From positions 1 to 22,129 of the forward strand of contig NZ_JBNPMC010000051.1 in the NCBI RefSeq assembly GCF_050313795.1: DNA of 22,129 nt. The letters are read 5' to 3'. A program made the translations under genes and the position numbers. Origin of the DNA: CAMBRQ01 sp945870325. Its GTDB lineage: Bacteria > Bacillota > Clostridia > Lachnospirales > Lachnospiraceae. Shown one piece after another: positions 1 to 6,847 of the stretch (positions are counted from its first letter, which is position 1; every line of letters starts with the position of its first letter). A model generated the notes under the pieces. That model saw nothing but the letters and a program-made list of their open reading frames with translations, made no database searches and had not been told where the DNA came from.

Positions 1-485
1 TCCAGTAATAATTTTAACAGCCGCTGCTCATTCACACTCAACGTAATCTCCTTCTCATCTCTGGTAAATATCAATCTTCCAAAATCAAAACAGAATCCAT
101 CCACTTCAAAGATCTCCCTGTTCTGACTGCTTCCACGTCTGGTCAGCGCTTTCATTCTTGCGCGAAGCACTGCAAGACTAAACGGCTTGGTCATATAATC
201 ATCAGCGCCAAGTGTAAGCCCCTTGACTTCATCCATCTCCATATCATTTGCCGTAAGGATCAATACCGGAATCTGCACACGCTCCCGCAGCCACCTCAGG
301 TAATCATACCCGCTTCCGTCCGGAAGATTCACATCCAGTATGACCAGTTCCGGTACCGCCCGCTCGAACGCCTCTTTTGCCGCCTTAATACTCCCACTTT
401 GGATAAATTCTATTCCCGGCTCCTTTAATGCAAGCACAATTCCCTCGCTTAGAGCACGATCATCCTCTACAATCTGAATCAACAT
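1..485 (-). CDS. OmpR/PhoB-family response regulator (3' end beyond window)
   Basis: Cytoplasmic two-component response regulator: a kinase phosphorylates the receiver domain and the C-terminal winged helix binds DNA. Seen: 161 codons before the edge. The acidic pocket is E7-D8-D9, the phosphoacceptor is D51 in LVILDVNLPDG, T78 is in LTAND and K100 is in MTKPF, so the receiver is complete. From about residue 123 the OmpR-type winged-helix domain begins (FEVDGFCFDFGR, then ITLSVNEQRLLKLL), which separates it from NarL or LytTR types. Start ATG 485-483 has GGAG eight bases upstream. The gene begins 28 bases after the Rpn nuclease stop with no visible terminator, so read-through is possible. The partner kinase would be expected just outside the window. 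Its target is unknown. Confidence 0.93.
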   Translation of the reverse strand, partial: MLIQIVEDDRALSEGIVLALKEPGIEFIQSGSIKAAKEAFERAVPELVILDVNLPDGSGYDYLRWLRERVQIPVLILTANDMEMDEVKGLTLGADDYMTKPFSLAVLRARMKALTRRGSSQNREIFEVDGFCFDFGRLIFTRDEKEITLSVNEQRLLKLLL

Positions 486-513
486 ATTATCCGCTCCAGT
501 TATATATTCTTTC

Positions 514-774
514 TCAATTTAACACTTTTCGTACAAGATCTACTATCTCTTCTTGGGATTTATCCACATTAACTTTTACCAAGTCATAAAGACCACGAAT
601 GTTGTCAGGTTCTTCTTCTAGTTCCTCTGCAATCTGTTCCAAGACTTTACCTTTAAGTATCTTCTTTTTTATCAGAGAAAATAATTTTAGCAATTCTCCC
701 TCCGTACGTCCTTCTTCTCTGCTAGTTCTTCGTATCTCCTGTACATCATATGCCTCAAAACTATCAAACAACAT
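514..774 (-). CDS. Possible internal start giving the 86-residue C-terminal part of the Rpn nuclease (RpnS-like)
   Basis: Inside the Rpn gene and in the same frame, ATG 774-772 (codon 259) is preceded on the minus strand by GGAGAGGAGA then ATTCCT, so AGGAG lies seven bases from the ATG, as good as any gene start here. The product would begin MLFDSFEAYDVQEIRR and contain only the charged helical C-terminus without the nuclease core. In E. coli, short C-terminal products of rpn genes made from internal starts have been reported as antitoxins of the full-length protein. The analogy is inference; the match could be chance, since the site encodes Glu-Arg-Arg using AGG and AGA. I saw no separate internal promoter. 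Confidence 0.4.
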   Translation of the reverse strand: MLFDSFEAYDVQEIRRTSREEGRTEGELLKLFSLIKKKILKGKVLEQIAEELEEEPDNIRGLYDLVKVNVDKSQEEIVDLVRKVLN

Positions 775-1548
775 AGGAATTCTCCTCTCCAAGATCTGAT
801 CTGTAAAATCTGCAATCTCATCCTGCGGAACGTTCACCTTACGCATGAATACGGCTACCACCATCGCAATCAATTCCAGTAACTGCTGTGTAGAATTCTC
901 CTGCAGATTCTCCAGATATTCTTTCGGAAGTTCTTTCAACTTCTTAATATCTTCCGAATTCTTCAATTTATTGATAAACATAATCAGGGAAAACTCATTG
1001 CCTTTGCTGATGATCTCCGAATCGGAATAGTCCTGGACACGCACAACTTCATATCTAAAGTTCGGCAGATACTCGGCAAACACCTCTTTCCAGGCAACCT
1101 TATCCGCAAACTGTGTAGCAGCCGTCCATCTGCCTGTTCCTTCGAAATACACAATTGGCAATATGGGCGGATACTGAAAACCTTTCGTCCTGGTAATCCC
1201 TTTCTGCCTCTCTTCCATCTCTTTTTCATAGTCTGTCCAGATCATCACCATATAACGCAGTAATTTCATCACCATATTGTATTCTACTTTCGACTGATGC
1301 TCAACAATAGCGATCGAATACATCTGCTGTTCTTTCCCGAGATGAATCTTCTTCACCACATCAGAATCGCGTTCATTATCCCACATCGTAACGAATCGCT
1401 CACTCATATCCTCAATCTGCTCTGCTTTCAGTCCTTTCAGACAGTCTATTGGGACATAGCCATCCAAAAACTGTACAAACATCTCGGCATTTTCAAAAAT
1501 AATCTTTGCTCCCTGATCCTTTTTATTTCTTACATTCTTCTTGCTCAT
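514..1548 (-). CDS. Rpn-family recombination-promoting nuclease / PD-(D/E)XK nuclease family transposase
   Basis: A 344-residue protein of the Rpn (YhgA-like, PF04754) family, DNA endonucleases of the PD-(D/E)XK fold related to transposases; E. coli members stimulate RecA-independent recombination and some act in phage defence. Seen: the core reads YSIAIVEHQSKVEYNMVMKL with E83-H84-Q85-S86, matching the family E-x-Q catalytic pair, with acidic residues D61 and D63 upstream. A conserved PPILPIVYFEGTGRW segment follows near residue 125, and the C-terminal third is helical and charged. Start: ATG at 1548 is preferred over an in-frame GTG at 1554 because AAGGA lies seven bases before the ATG but almost touches the GTG. 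Codon 259 is an ATG preceded by a strong ribosome site (separate entry). A promoter lies at 1603-1631. No transposon ends are visible. Confidence 0.88.
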   Translation of the reverse strand: MSKKNVRNKKDQGAKIIFENAEMFVQFLDGYVPIDCLKGLKAEQIEDMSERFVTMWDNERDSDVVKKIHLGKEQQMYSIAIVEHQSKVEYNMVMKLLRYMVMIWTDYEKEMEERQKGITRTKGFQYPPILPIVYFEGTGRWTAATQFADKVAWKEVFAEYLPNFRYEVVRVQDYSDSEIISKGNEFSLIMFINKLKNSEDIKKLKELPKEYLENLQENSTQQLLELIAMVVAVFMRKVNVPQDEIADFTDQILERRIPMLFDSFEAYDVQEIRRTSREEGRTEGELLKLFSLIKKKILKGKVLEQIAEELEEEPDNIRGLYDLVKVNVDKSQEEIVDLVRKVLN

Positions 1549-1602
1549 AGGCACGTCCTTTCTTCACTGTATGAGCATCGGAATGCAAACTCTGTCACAT
1601 TC

Positions 1603-1631
1603 ATTATAGACGAATCCTATAGAATTTCCAA
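1603..1631 (-). promoter_or_regulatory. Promoter for the Rpn nuclease gene
   Basis: On the minus strand TTGGAA (1631-1626), a 17-base spacer and a consensus TATAAT (1608-1603) precede the Rpn start by about 55 bases. Good sigma-A type match. Confidence 0.65.
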
Positions 1632-1794
1632 CCATTTCTCACTACAGTATAGTATTCTGTTAACAAGTTCTGTGATTCTTTAACTGAATAAGTCTTAGAA
1701 TTTAAAGATATCTCTGATGTAAAATATATTAGATACTATAGCATCATTGGACGCATAATGCAACAAAATTATCATAAAATAGTTCCACAGCAAA

Positions 1795-1821
1795 GGAGCA
1801 CCCACTCATCATGGATACTCC
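1795..1821 (-). terminator. Possible terminator hairpin downstream of the fructoside operon
   Basis: Read on minus, GGAGTATCC and GGGTGCTCC form a nine-pair stem with two G-U wobbles around a nine-base loop. The wobbles become mismatches on plus, so an RNA role would be on minus. Only a short TTT run follows, so termination would be weak. Confidence 0.35.
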
Positions 1822-1904
1822 TCTAACATCTTACTGCTCTTTGGCTCTTGCCATTGTAAGTTTATAATCTCTCTGATCTGTAAAGATCTCATTCTTGTAA
1901 GATC

Positions 1905-3254
1905 TCACATGCTTCCCACATGTAACTCTTCTACACATCCATCCACATAGTCTTCTAGTCCATAGACCACATTGCTGACCACGTACTGTCCGGCATTTAC
2001 AAATATCTCAATCAGGTTCGGCTCCACGAAGATATCCAGTTCATATCTGCCGCCCACCTTCGGCGTGCTGCTCGTCAGATGATATCCCTCTATTCCGGCA
2101 AAGACCTTGCTTCGATCTGTCTTCACACAATCATTCTCCACCCAGATCCGATACCCACCGATATCCAGTCCCTCGCCTTCCTGCAAAGCGACTCTTAGAC
2201 GGCATGGCTGCCCTTCCGGCAGTTTGATCCTATCATCGGAATCCCGAACATCTTCCACCGGAATCCTCTCTGAAAAATACTTTTCAACCTCAGGATGCAC
2301 CCTGAAAAAGATATGCCCATCTTCCACTTCCACCACTCTTGGAAGGCACATCATCCCATTCCACGGCTTCTCTCCATCCTTCTCTACGGCTTTCGGCATC
2401 CGCATCCAGCCTATTAAGACTCTCCTGCCATCTTTATCTATATTACTCTGCGGCGCATAGAGATCCATTCCATAGTCCACGAACTGATAAGTATCCGGAC
2501 ACTCCAATCTGCAAGTCTCCTGCTCAAAATCAACCAGTGTACAGATTGCATGACTTGGATATTCCAGTCCATCTTCAATTATGTACATTGGTGAACCCAC
2601 GAATATATGGTCATCGCCAAGCCGGAACAGATCCGGGCACTCCAGAATCTTTCCATAATTTCCATTACGATACTGGTCCGCATAGATCCAGTTCAGTCCA
2701 TCCTCACTTTTGTAGAACAGGATACGTCCCTCTTTATCTTTATAAGTACTTCCCAGAATCATGTAATAATACTTTCCTGCTTTCCATACCTTTGGATCTC
2801 GTGTATGTGTTACATTCGCAATACCATCATCTCTAATCACCGGAATAATCTGATGCTTATCCTTCCAGTTATCAAAATGATATCCATCCTCTGAGATTAC
2901 TACAGCCTGACTACTCTCATACTGATCCCGGTCTGCTTTGTGGATATTCTCCGCATCTATTGCCAGATACCTGACTGAAGTATAGTAAAGATATAATTTT
3001 CCATCTTTTTCAATGGCAGACCCTGAAAACACTCCATTCTGATCGTAAGTCTTGGTCGGGAAAAGCGCAATATCCAGATGTTTCCAATGAACCAGATCCT
3101 CGCTTACCGCATGTCCCCAATGCATAGTTCCCCATACAGGAGCATATGGAAAATGCTGATAAAAAAGATGATACTTCCCACGATAATATATAAACCCGTT
3201 CGGATCATTGATCCAATTCCCCGGAGCCTTTAAATGCAATACATCCTTCACCAT
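1905..3254 (-). CDS. Glycoside hydrolase family 32 beta-fructosidase (sucrose / fructo-oligosaccharide hydrolase)
   Basis: A 449-residue GH32 enzyme hydrolysing terminal beta-fructosyl bonds in sucrose, sucrose-6-phosphate or short fructans with retention. Seen: near the N-terminus NWINDPNGF carries nucleophile D17; RDPKVW (152-157) carries transition-state D153; ILECPDLF gives acid/base E205. FSGSA (77-81) and the C-terminal beta-sandwich (from about 320) are present. There is no signal peptide or wall anchor, so it acts in the cytoplasm on what the adjacent ABC importer brings in. Start ATG 3254 has AAGGA ten bases upstream. It is the last gene of the importer operon, after a 124-base gap with its own promoter (3310-3338). 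Import by an ABC system rather than a PTS suggests an unphosphorylated substrate such as kestose or sucrose, but sucrose-6-phosphate hydrolase cannot be excluded. Confidence 0.93.
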   Translation of the reverse strand: MVKDVLHLKAPGNWINDPNGFIYYRGKYHLFYQHFPYAPVWGTMHWGHAVSEDLVHWKHLDIALFPTKTYDQNGVFSGSAIEKDGKLYLYYTSVRYLAIDAENIHKADRDQYESSQAVVISEDGYHFDNWKDKHQIIPVIRDDGIANVTHTRDPKVWKAGKYYYMILGSTYKDKEGRILFYKSEDGLNWIYADQYRNGNYGKILECPDLFRLGDDHIFVGSPMYIIEDGLEYPSHAICTLVDFEQETCRLECPDTYQFVDYGMDLYAPQSNIDKDGRRVLIGWMRMPKAVEKDGEKPWNGMMCLPRVVEVEDGHIFFRVHPEVEKYFSERIPVEDVRDSDDRIKLPEGQPCRLRVALQEGEGLDIGGYRIWVENDCVKTDRSKVFAGIEGYHLTSSTPKVGGRYELDIFVEPNLIEIFVNAGQYVVSNVVYGLEDYVDGCVEELHVGSM

Positions 3255-3309
3255 AATTAACTAGTCCTTCTATTCTGTAATCTTCGGCAACCTAATCTCG
3301 CCACTTTCA

Positions 3310-3338
3310 ATTATACTCCCTCACAAAACATCTCGCAA
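3310..3338 (-). promoter_or_regulatory. Internal promoter for the GH32 gene
   Basis: On minus, TTGCGA (3338-3333), a 17-base spacer and a consensus TATAAT (3315-3310) lie about 56 bases before the GH32 start. No ACCGGT operator occurs near it, so this promoter may be free of the LacI-type repressor. Confidence 0.6.
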
Positions 3339-3378
3339 TTCTTATCCGACATCTGCGTTCCTGATCTATAAAAAGAAT

Positions 3379-4239
3379 CTATTTTACTGCGCCGGCTACA
3401 ACACCGCCAATAATCTGTTTCTGAAGCACAACATACAGGATCAGAATCGGCAATACGCACAAAAGCAATCCTGCCATAATCGTACCATAATCCGCTGAAT
3501 AGGTACCATAGAAACTATAGGTAGACAGTGGCAATGTTAACAGTTTTTTGTCTGTCAGTACCAGTGATGGCAGAAGGAAGTCATTCCAAAATGCCATTGA
3601 ATTCAAGATTACCATTGTTGAAATAATCGGTTTCAGCAGCGGCAGTACAATCTTAAAAAACGTCTGAGAGTGTGTACAGCCATCAATATAGGCCGCTTCT
3701 TCCAATGCAATCGGGACATTTCCCTTAATGAATCCATGGAACATGAACACAGACATCGCCATTGAAAAACCCGTATGCATAAAAATCAATGTGATTCTAT
3801 GATTCAATATATTCAGCGTGCCGCCATAGATGCTGACAAGCGGAATCATGATTGCCTGGAATGGAATGATCATAGATGCAACCATCAGAGCAAATGTAAG
3901 CCTGGATATTCCATTGTTGTGACGCACAATATAATATGCAAGCATCGCTGCTAATAATGTTACAAGCACCGTTGCCGAAACCGTTACGATTAATGAGTTC
4001 TTAAACGCATTCAGAAAATCCATCTGTGTGAACGCATTTACAAAGTTGTCAAAGGACAATCCCTTGATCGTATAAAGCCATGAAAACGGGCTCTTAATAA
4101 TATCTCTTTTCTGCTTTAATGAGTTAATCACTACCATCAGGAACGGAAACATATATGCAATAAAGATGATAAGCAGTCCAACGAACGAAAGAATATTCGC
4201 TGCTTTTCTTTTATTTCCACCAATTGTCGTCTGTTTCAT
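3379..4239 (-). CDS. Carbohydrate ABC transporter permease, MalG/AraQ type
   Basis: A 286-residue inner-membrane subunit of a CUT1-family sugar importer. Seen: about six hydrophobic segments, the first near residues 17-37 (LIIFIAYMFPFLMVVINSLK), and the cytoplasmic EAA loop that contacts the ATPase, EEAAYIDGCTHSQTFFKIVLP, near residues 178-198, with the conserved G. The C-terminus (IIGGVVAGAVK) is typical of the MalG branch. Start ATG 4239 shares one base with the TAA stop of the upstream permease (TAATG), and an AGGAGG lies ten bases before it inside that gene, so the two are translationally coupled. With the other permease and the binding protein it forms the importer; the ATPase is not encoded here. 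Confidence 0.94.
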   Translation of the reverse strand: MKQTTIGGNKRKAANILSFVGLLIIFIAYMFPFLMVVINSLKQKRDIIKSPFSWLYTIKGLSFDNFVNAFTQMDFLNAFKNSLIVTVSATVLVTLLAAMLAYYIVRHNNGISRLTFALMVASMIIPFQAIMIPLVSIYGGTLNILNHRITLIFMHTGFSMAMSVFMFHGFIKGNVPIALEEAAYIDGCTHSQTFFKIVLPLLKPIISTMVILNSMAFWNDFLLPSLVLTDKKLLTLPLSTYSFYGTYSADYGTIMAGLLLCVLPILILYVVLQKQIIGGVVAGAVK

Positions 4240-5111
4240 TATGCTTCAACCTCCTGTCTCTTCGTCAGATATACCTGCAGACCGCTGATACATGCAACGA
4301 TAATAAATAAGATAAATGCTTCTGCCTGACCTACGCCAAACTGTCTGGATGTGAATGCCTTTTCATATACATGCATTGCTGCCATCTCTGTTGTTCCATA
4401 TGGCGCGCCTCCAGTCAATGATAAGTTCACATCATATACCATGAACGCACGTGAAAGTGTTAGGAACAGACATATGGTTATGGATGACATCATCAGAGGC
4501 ATGATAATATTTTTTAACTTAACCCATCCGGCAGCCCCATCAATACTTGCCGCTTCCATAACATCTTCACTCAGTCCCATGAACCCGGCCACATAGATCA
4601 GAATCATATATCCGGATAACTGCCATACAGATACCAGAACTAATGCTGCAAACGCTTTGCTCGGATCTGACAGCCATGATGCTTCGAAAAGTTTCCATCC
4701 TGTAGATTCTCCAATACTTACGAATACTCTGGAGAATACGAACTGCCATATGTAACCTAAGACGATACCACCAATTAAGTTCGGTGTGAAGAATCCGGCA
4801 CGGAAGAAGTTCTGCCCCTTCATCCCCCTCGTCAGAAGATATGCGATAGCGAAAGCTAATATATTTACTAATACTACAACTAATATTACATATTTGAATG
4901 TCAACAGTAATGATGTCCAGAACCCGGCATCTTTCATGACACTTCCAAAGTTCTTAAGTCCGATAAAGTTCTTTACTTTTGCGACACCATTCCAGTCTGT
5001 CAATGTCAGATAAACACCATATATAAAGGGAATAATTACAACTGCGAAGAAGCAGAACATTCCCGGCAATGCAAACATTGCGAAATCTTTTCCACCATTT
5101 TTTGATCTCAT
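4239..5111 (-). CDS. Carbohydrate ABC transporter permease, MalF/UgpA type
   Basis: A 290-residue membrane subunit of the same importer, partner of the MalG-type permease. Seen: N-terminal hydrophobic segment (residues 10-35), about six membrane segments, and the EAA loop EAASIDGAAGWVKLKNIIMP near residues 186-205. The LTDW and FIGLKNF motifs in the first periplasmic stretch are usual in this family. Start ATG 5111 has GAGGG seven bases upstream and lies 16 bases after the stop of the binding-protein gene, so it belongs to the same transcript. The substrate is inferred only from the GH32 neighbour. Confidence 0.94.
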   Translation of the reverse strand: MRSKNGGKDFAMFALPGMFCFFAVVIIPFIYGVYLTLTDWNGVAKVKNFIGLKNFGSVMKDAGFWTSLLLTFKYVILVVVLVNILAFAIAYLLTRGMKGQNFFRAGFFTPNLIGGIVLGYIWQFVFSRVFVSIGESTGWKLFEASWLSDPSKAFAALVLVSVWQLSGYMILIYVAGFMGLSEDVMEAASIDGAAGWVKLKNIIMPLMMSSITICLFLTLSRAFMVYDVNLSLTGGAPYGTTEMAAMHVYEKAFTSRQFGVGQAEAFILFIIVACISGLQVYLTKRQEVEA

Positions 5112-5127
5112 ATCTTATCCCTCTTTT

Positions 5128-6504
5128 CTATTCCTGCTCATCCCAGTAATCCTGGATGTCTTCTATCAGTTCTTCTCTGTCACATCTATCCGCAAGATAT
5201 TTCTGCATGGAAGCACCAAGTATAGCCCAATGATCATTCGGCACGATTGCAGATGCATTGAATGCCTTATCTGCCTGCACCCTTTCGTAAATATCACGGC
5301 TCAGCGGATCACTTGGCTCATACGGATTGTTCTTGAACGGTGGAATAATGCTACAGGTCTTTACGAGCATCTGCTGCCCAATCTCGCTGTATACAATCCA
5401 GTTCAGGAATTCTTTTGCTGCTGCCTGTTCCTTTTCTGTTGCCTGCTGTCCATCCAGCATAATCTGCTTTGATGGAGAACCCTGAATCTTCTGATTTACA
5501 AAATCATTCGGATCATTGTTCATAAAATACGGAAGGAAACCATACTCGTCATCCTCTTCTGCTCCGGCCTCTTCCATATTCGGCCATGCCCAGTTACCAT
5601 TGAACCAGATTGCCGTTTTGCCATCTACCAGATCGATTGCCATCTCATCATAATCTGCTCCCAATGGATCTGCCTTTGCCACGTTATATTTCTTTAATAC
5701 ATCAAACGCATCCAGGAATTCTGACATACGATCATAAGATTCCAGATCTAATTTGCCTGCCTTGATTTTTTCAATCGTCTCCTGGGCGCCTTCTGAAGTT
5801 CCATCATAAGTTTCATAGACAAACTGCAGATGATGGGCACCCAATGACCAGTCCTCTTTTGCCATGGATACCGGCTTCTCAATACCGCCTTCAACCAGCC
5901 TGTCTAACAATTCTACAAACTCATCCAATGTTGTGATAGAATCCGGATCAAACTCTTCTCCCAAAGCCTCTTCAATCACTGCTTTGTTGTATATCAGTCC
6001 ACGTCCTTCAATACATAAAGGGAAACTATATACCTTTCCATTCACTTGTGTCAGATAATTTTCTGCCTCAGCCGTCCATGTTTCTTCTGTCAAATCTGCC
6101 GCTTTCTCTTCTGCCAAAGCAATTACATCTGTCGTATCCAGAATGGATAATGTCGGCGCATTTCCCGAGTTATATAGACTTACTACTTTCGTATACGGAG
6201 AGTCTCCATCAGTAACCGGCATAACCTCTACATGTACGCCCGATTTTTCTTCAAATGCTGTACTCATCTCTTCTAATGCTACTTGAATCTCCGCCTTAGA
6301 ATTCAATAATACGATGTTCGTTCCCTTTAAAGTGTCATCATATTCGAACGTATCAACCGAAGTATCAATCGGTTCTACTTCCTCCACTTCATTCGGGTCA
6401 TCCGGATCACTGGCAAATCCAAATCTACATCCGGTCAGCATCGTTGTCATCAGCACGGTAATAAGTCCGAGCGCGATGACTCTTGTCATAAGATTTCTTT
6501 TCAT
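5128..6504 (-). CDS. Extracellular sugar-binding lipoprotein of ABC importer
   Basis: A 458-residue solute-binding protein of the MalE/UgpB-like family 1, tethered outside the membrane to deliver sugar to the permeases. Seen: basic N-terminus (MKRNLMTR), a hydrophobic stretch, and the lipobox MLTGC near residue 26, where the Cys would be lipidated. An acidic linker (DPDDPNEVEEVEP) follows. The body has typical motifs: GTNIVLLNSKAEIQVALEEM at the N-lobe, YSFPLCIEGRGLIYNKAV, and AIWFNGNWAWPNM, whose aromatic residues commonly stack on sugars. Start: ATG 6504 is seven bases after AGGAGG; the in-frame ATG at 6510 almost touches it and is unlikely. First gene of the operon, under the promoter and operators at 6551-6624. 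Confidence 0.93.
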   Translation of the reverse strand: MKRNLMTRVIALGLITVLMTTMLTGCRFGFASDPDDPNEVEEVEPIDTSVDTFEYDDTLKGTNIVLLNSKAEIQVALEEMSTAFEEKSGVHVEVMPVTDGDSPYTKVVSLYNSGNAPTLSILDTTDVIALAEEKAADLTEETWTAEAENYLTQVNGKVYSFPLCIEGRGLIYNKAVIEEALGEEFDPDSITTLDEFVELLDRLVEGGIEKPVSMAKEDWSLGAHHLQFVYETYDGTSEGAQETIEKIKAGKLDLESYDRMSEFLDAFDVLKKYNVAKADPLGADYDEMAIDLVDGKTAIWFNGNWAWPNMEEAGAEEDDEYGFLPYFMNNDPNDFVNQKIQGSPSKQIMLDGQQATEKEQAAAKEFLNWIVYSEIGQQMLVKTCSIIPPFKNNPYEPSDPLSRDIYERVQADKAFNASAIVPNDHWAILGASMQKYLADRCDREELIEDIQDYWDEQE

Positions 6505-6550
6505 GACCATTCCTCCTGTTTTCTTGCATCTAATGCAAATTTCCTTTTTT

Positions 6551-6590
6551 GTAACCGGTAAAGTAACCGGTAAAGTAACCGGTTACTTTA
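6551..6590. promoter_or_regulatory. Operator array of the LacI-type repressor (binding-protein side)
   Basis: Three head-to-tail 12-base units begin GTAACCGGT at 6551, 6563 and 6575. The last expands into a perfect 20-base palindrome, TAAAGTAACCGGTTACTTTA, at 6571-6590. Central CG symmetry is typical of LacI/GalR operators. The array covers the predicted transcription start of the importer operon, so binding should block it. Confidence 0.8.
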
Positions 6591-6595
6591 TGGTT

Positions 6596-6624
6596 ATAAT
6601 ATCACTGCAATGATCATTCGTCAA
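6596..6624 (-). promoter_or_regulatory. Promoter of the importer operon
   Basis: On minus, TTGACG (6624-6619), a 17-base spacer and TATTAT (6601-6596). Transcription would start at about 6589, inside the operator palindrome. Confidence 0.7.
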
Positions 6625-6689
6625 TCATCAATCTCAACTTTGTGAATTGTGTATGATTTCCTTTATTTTAAATTGTACACAAGTTACAA

Positions 6690-6710
6690 AACCGGTTACT
6701 TAACCGATTA
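6690..6710. promoter_or_regulatory. Second operator, repressor side
   Basis: AACCGGTT (6690-6697) followed by a degenerate copy, TTAACCGATTA (6700-6710), ends four bases before the -35 box of the repressor gene. It shares the ACCGGT core with the array at 6551-6590, suggesting autoregulation and possibly looping between the sites. Confidence 0.65.
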
Positions 6711-6714
6711 TTTA

Positions 6715-6743
6715 TTGTTCTTTTTTCCTCATTTTGGTATACT
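6715..6743 (+). promoter_or_regulatory. Promoter of the LacI-type repressor gene
   Basis: TTGTTC (6715-6720), a 17-base spacer and TATACT (6738-6743), about 100 bases before the ATG. Confidence 0.6.
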
Positions 6744-6847
6744 AAATACAGATTTGCAGATAGACACAGAGTATATGCCGACACTGTATACTATTTCAAG
6801 AATATTTTATAAGAAGAATCAAATTTAACGAACAGGAAGTATTATCT

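Larger units (their letters stand above)
1555..1904. other. Intergenic region between Rpn nuclease and GH32 genes
   Basis: This 350-base AT-rich gap holds the Rpn promoter near 1603-1631 and the hairpin at 1795-1821. Open frames on the plus strand here lack ribosome sites and run antisense into the Rpn gene, so I call no gene. Confidence 0.6.
6505..6847. other. Divergent regulatory region of the fructoside locus
   Basis: This 343-base gap holds no gene. It contains the minus promoter and triple operator (6551-6624), a second operator pair (6690-6710) and the plus promoter of the repressor gene (6715-6743). The leader from 6744 to 6847 shows only AT-rich sequence and AGGA ten bases before the repressor ATG. 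Confidence 0.75.

Noticed and set aside
514..1548. Rpn gene as part of an insertion sequence
   Set aside because: No terminal inverted repeats or target duplications were visible around it; the family name 'transposase' is historical.
1297..1683. 128-codon frame on plus opposite the Rpn gene start
   Set aside because: Antisense to the nuclease and its promoter, no ribosome site.
1811..1867. 18-codon frame on plus, MDTPLTSYCS...
   Set aside because: GGAG is 12 bases from the ATG and forms part of the hairpin at 1795-1821; no promoter seen.
6551..6590. Tandem 12-base repeats as a CRISPR or satellite
   Set aside because: No spacers, and the repeat core is palindromic and sits on a promoter, so an operator array is the simpler reading.
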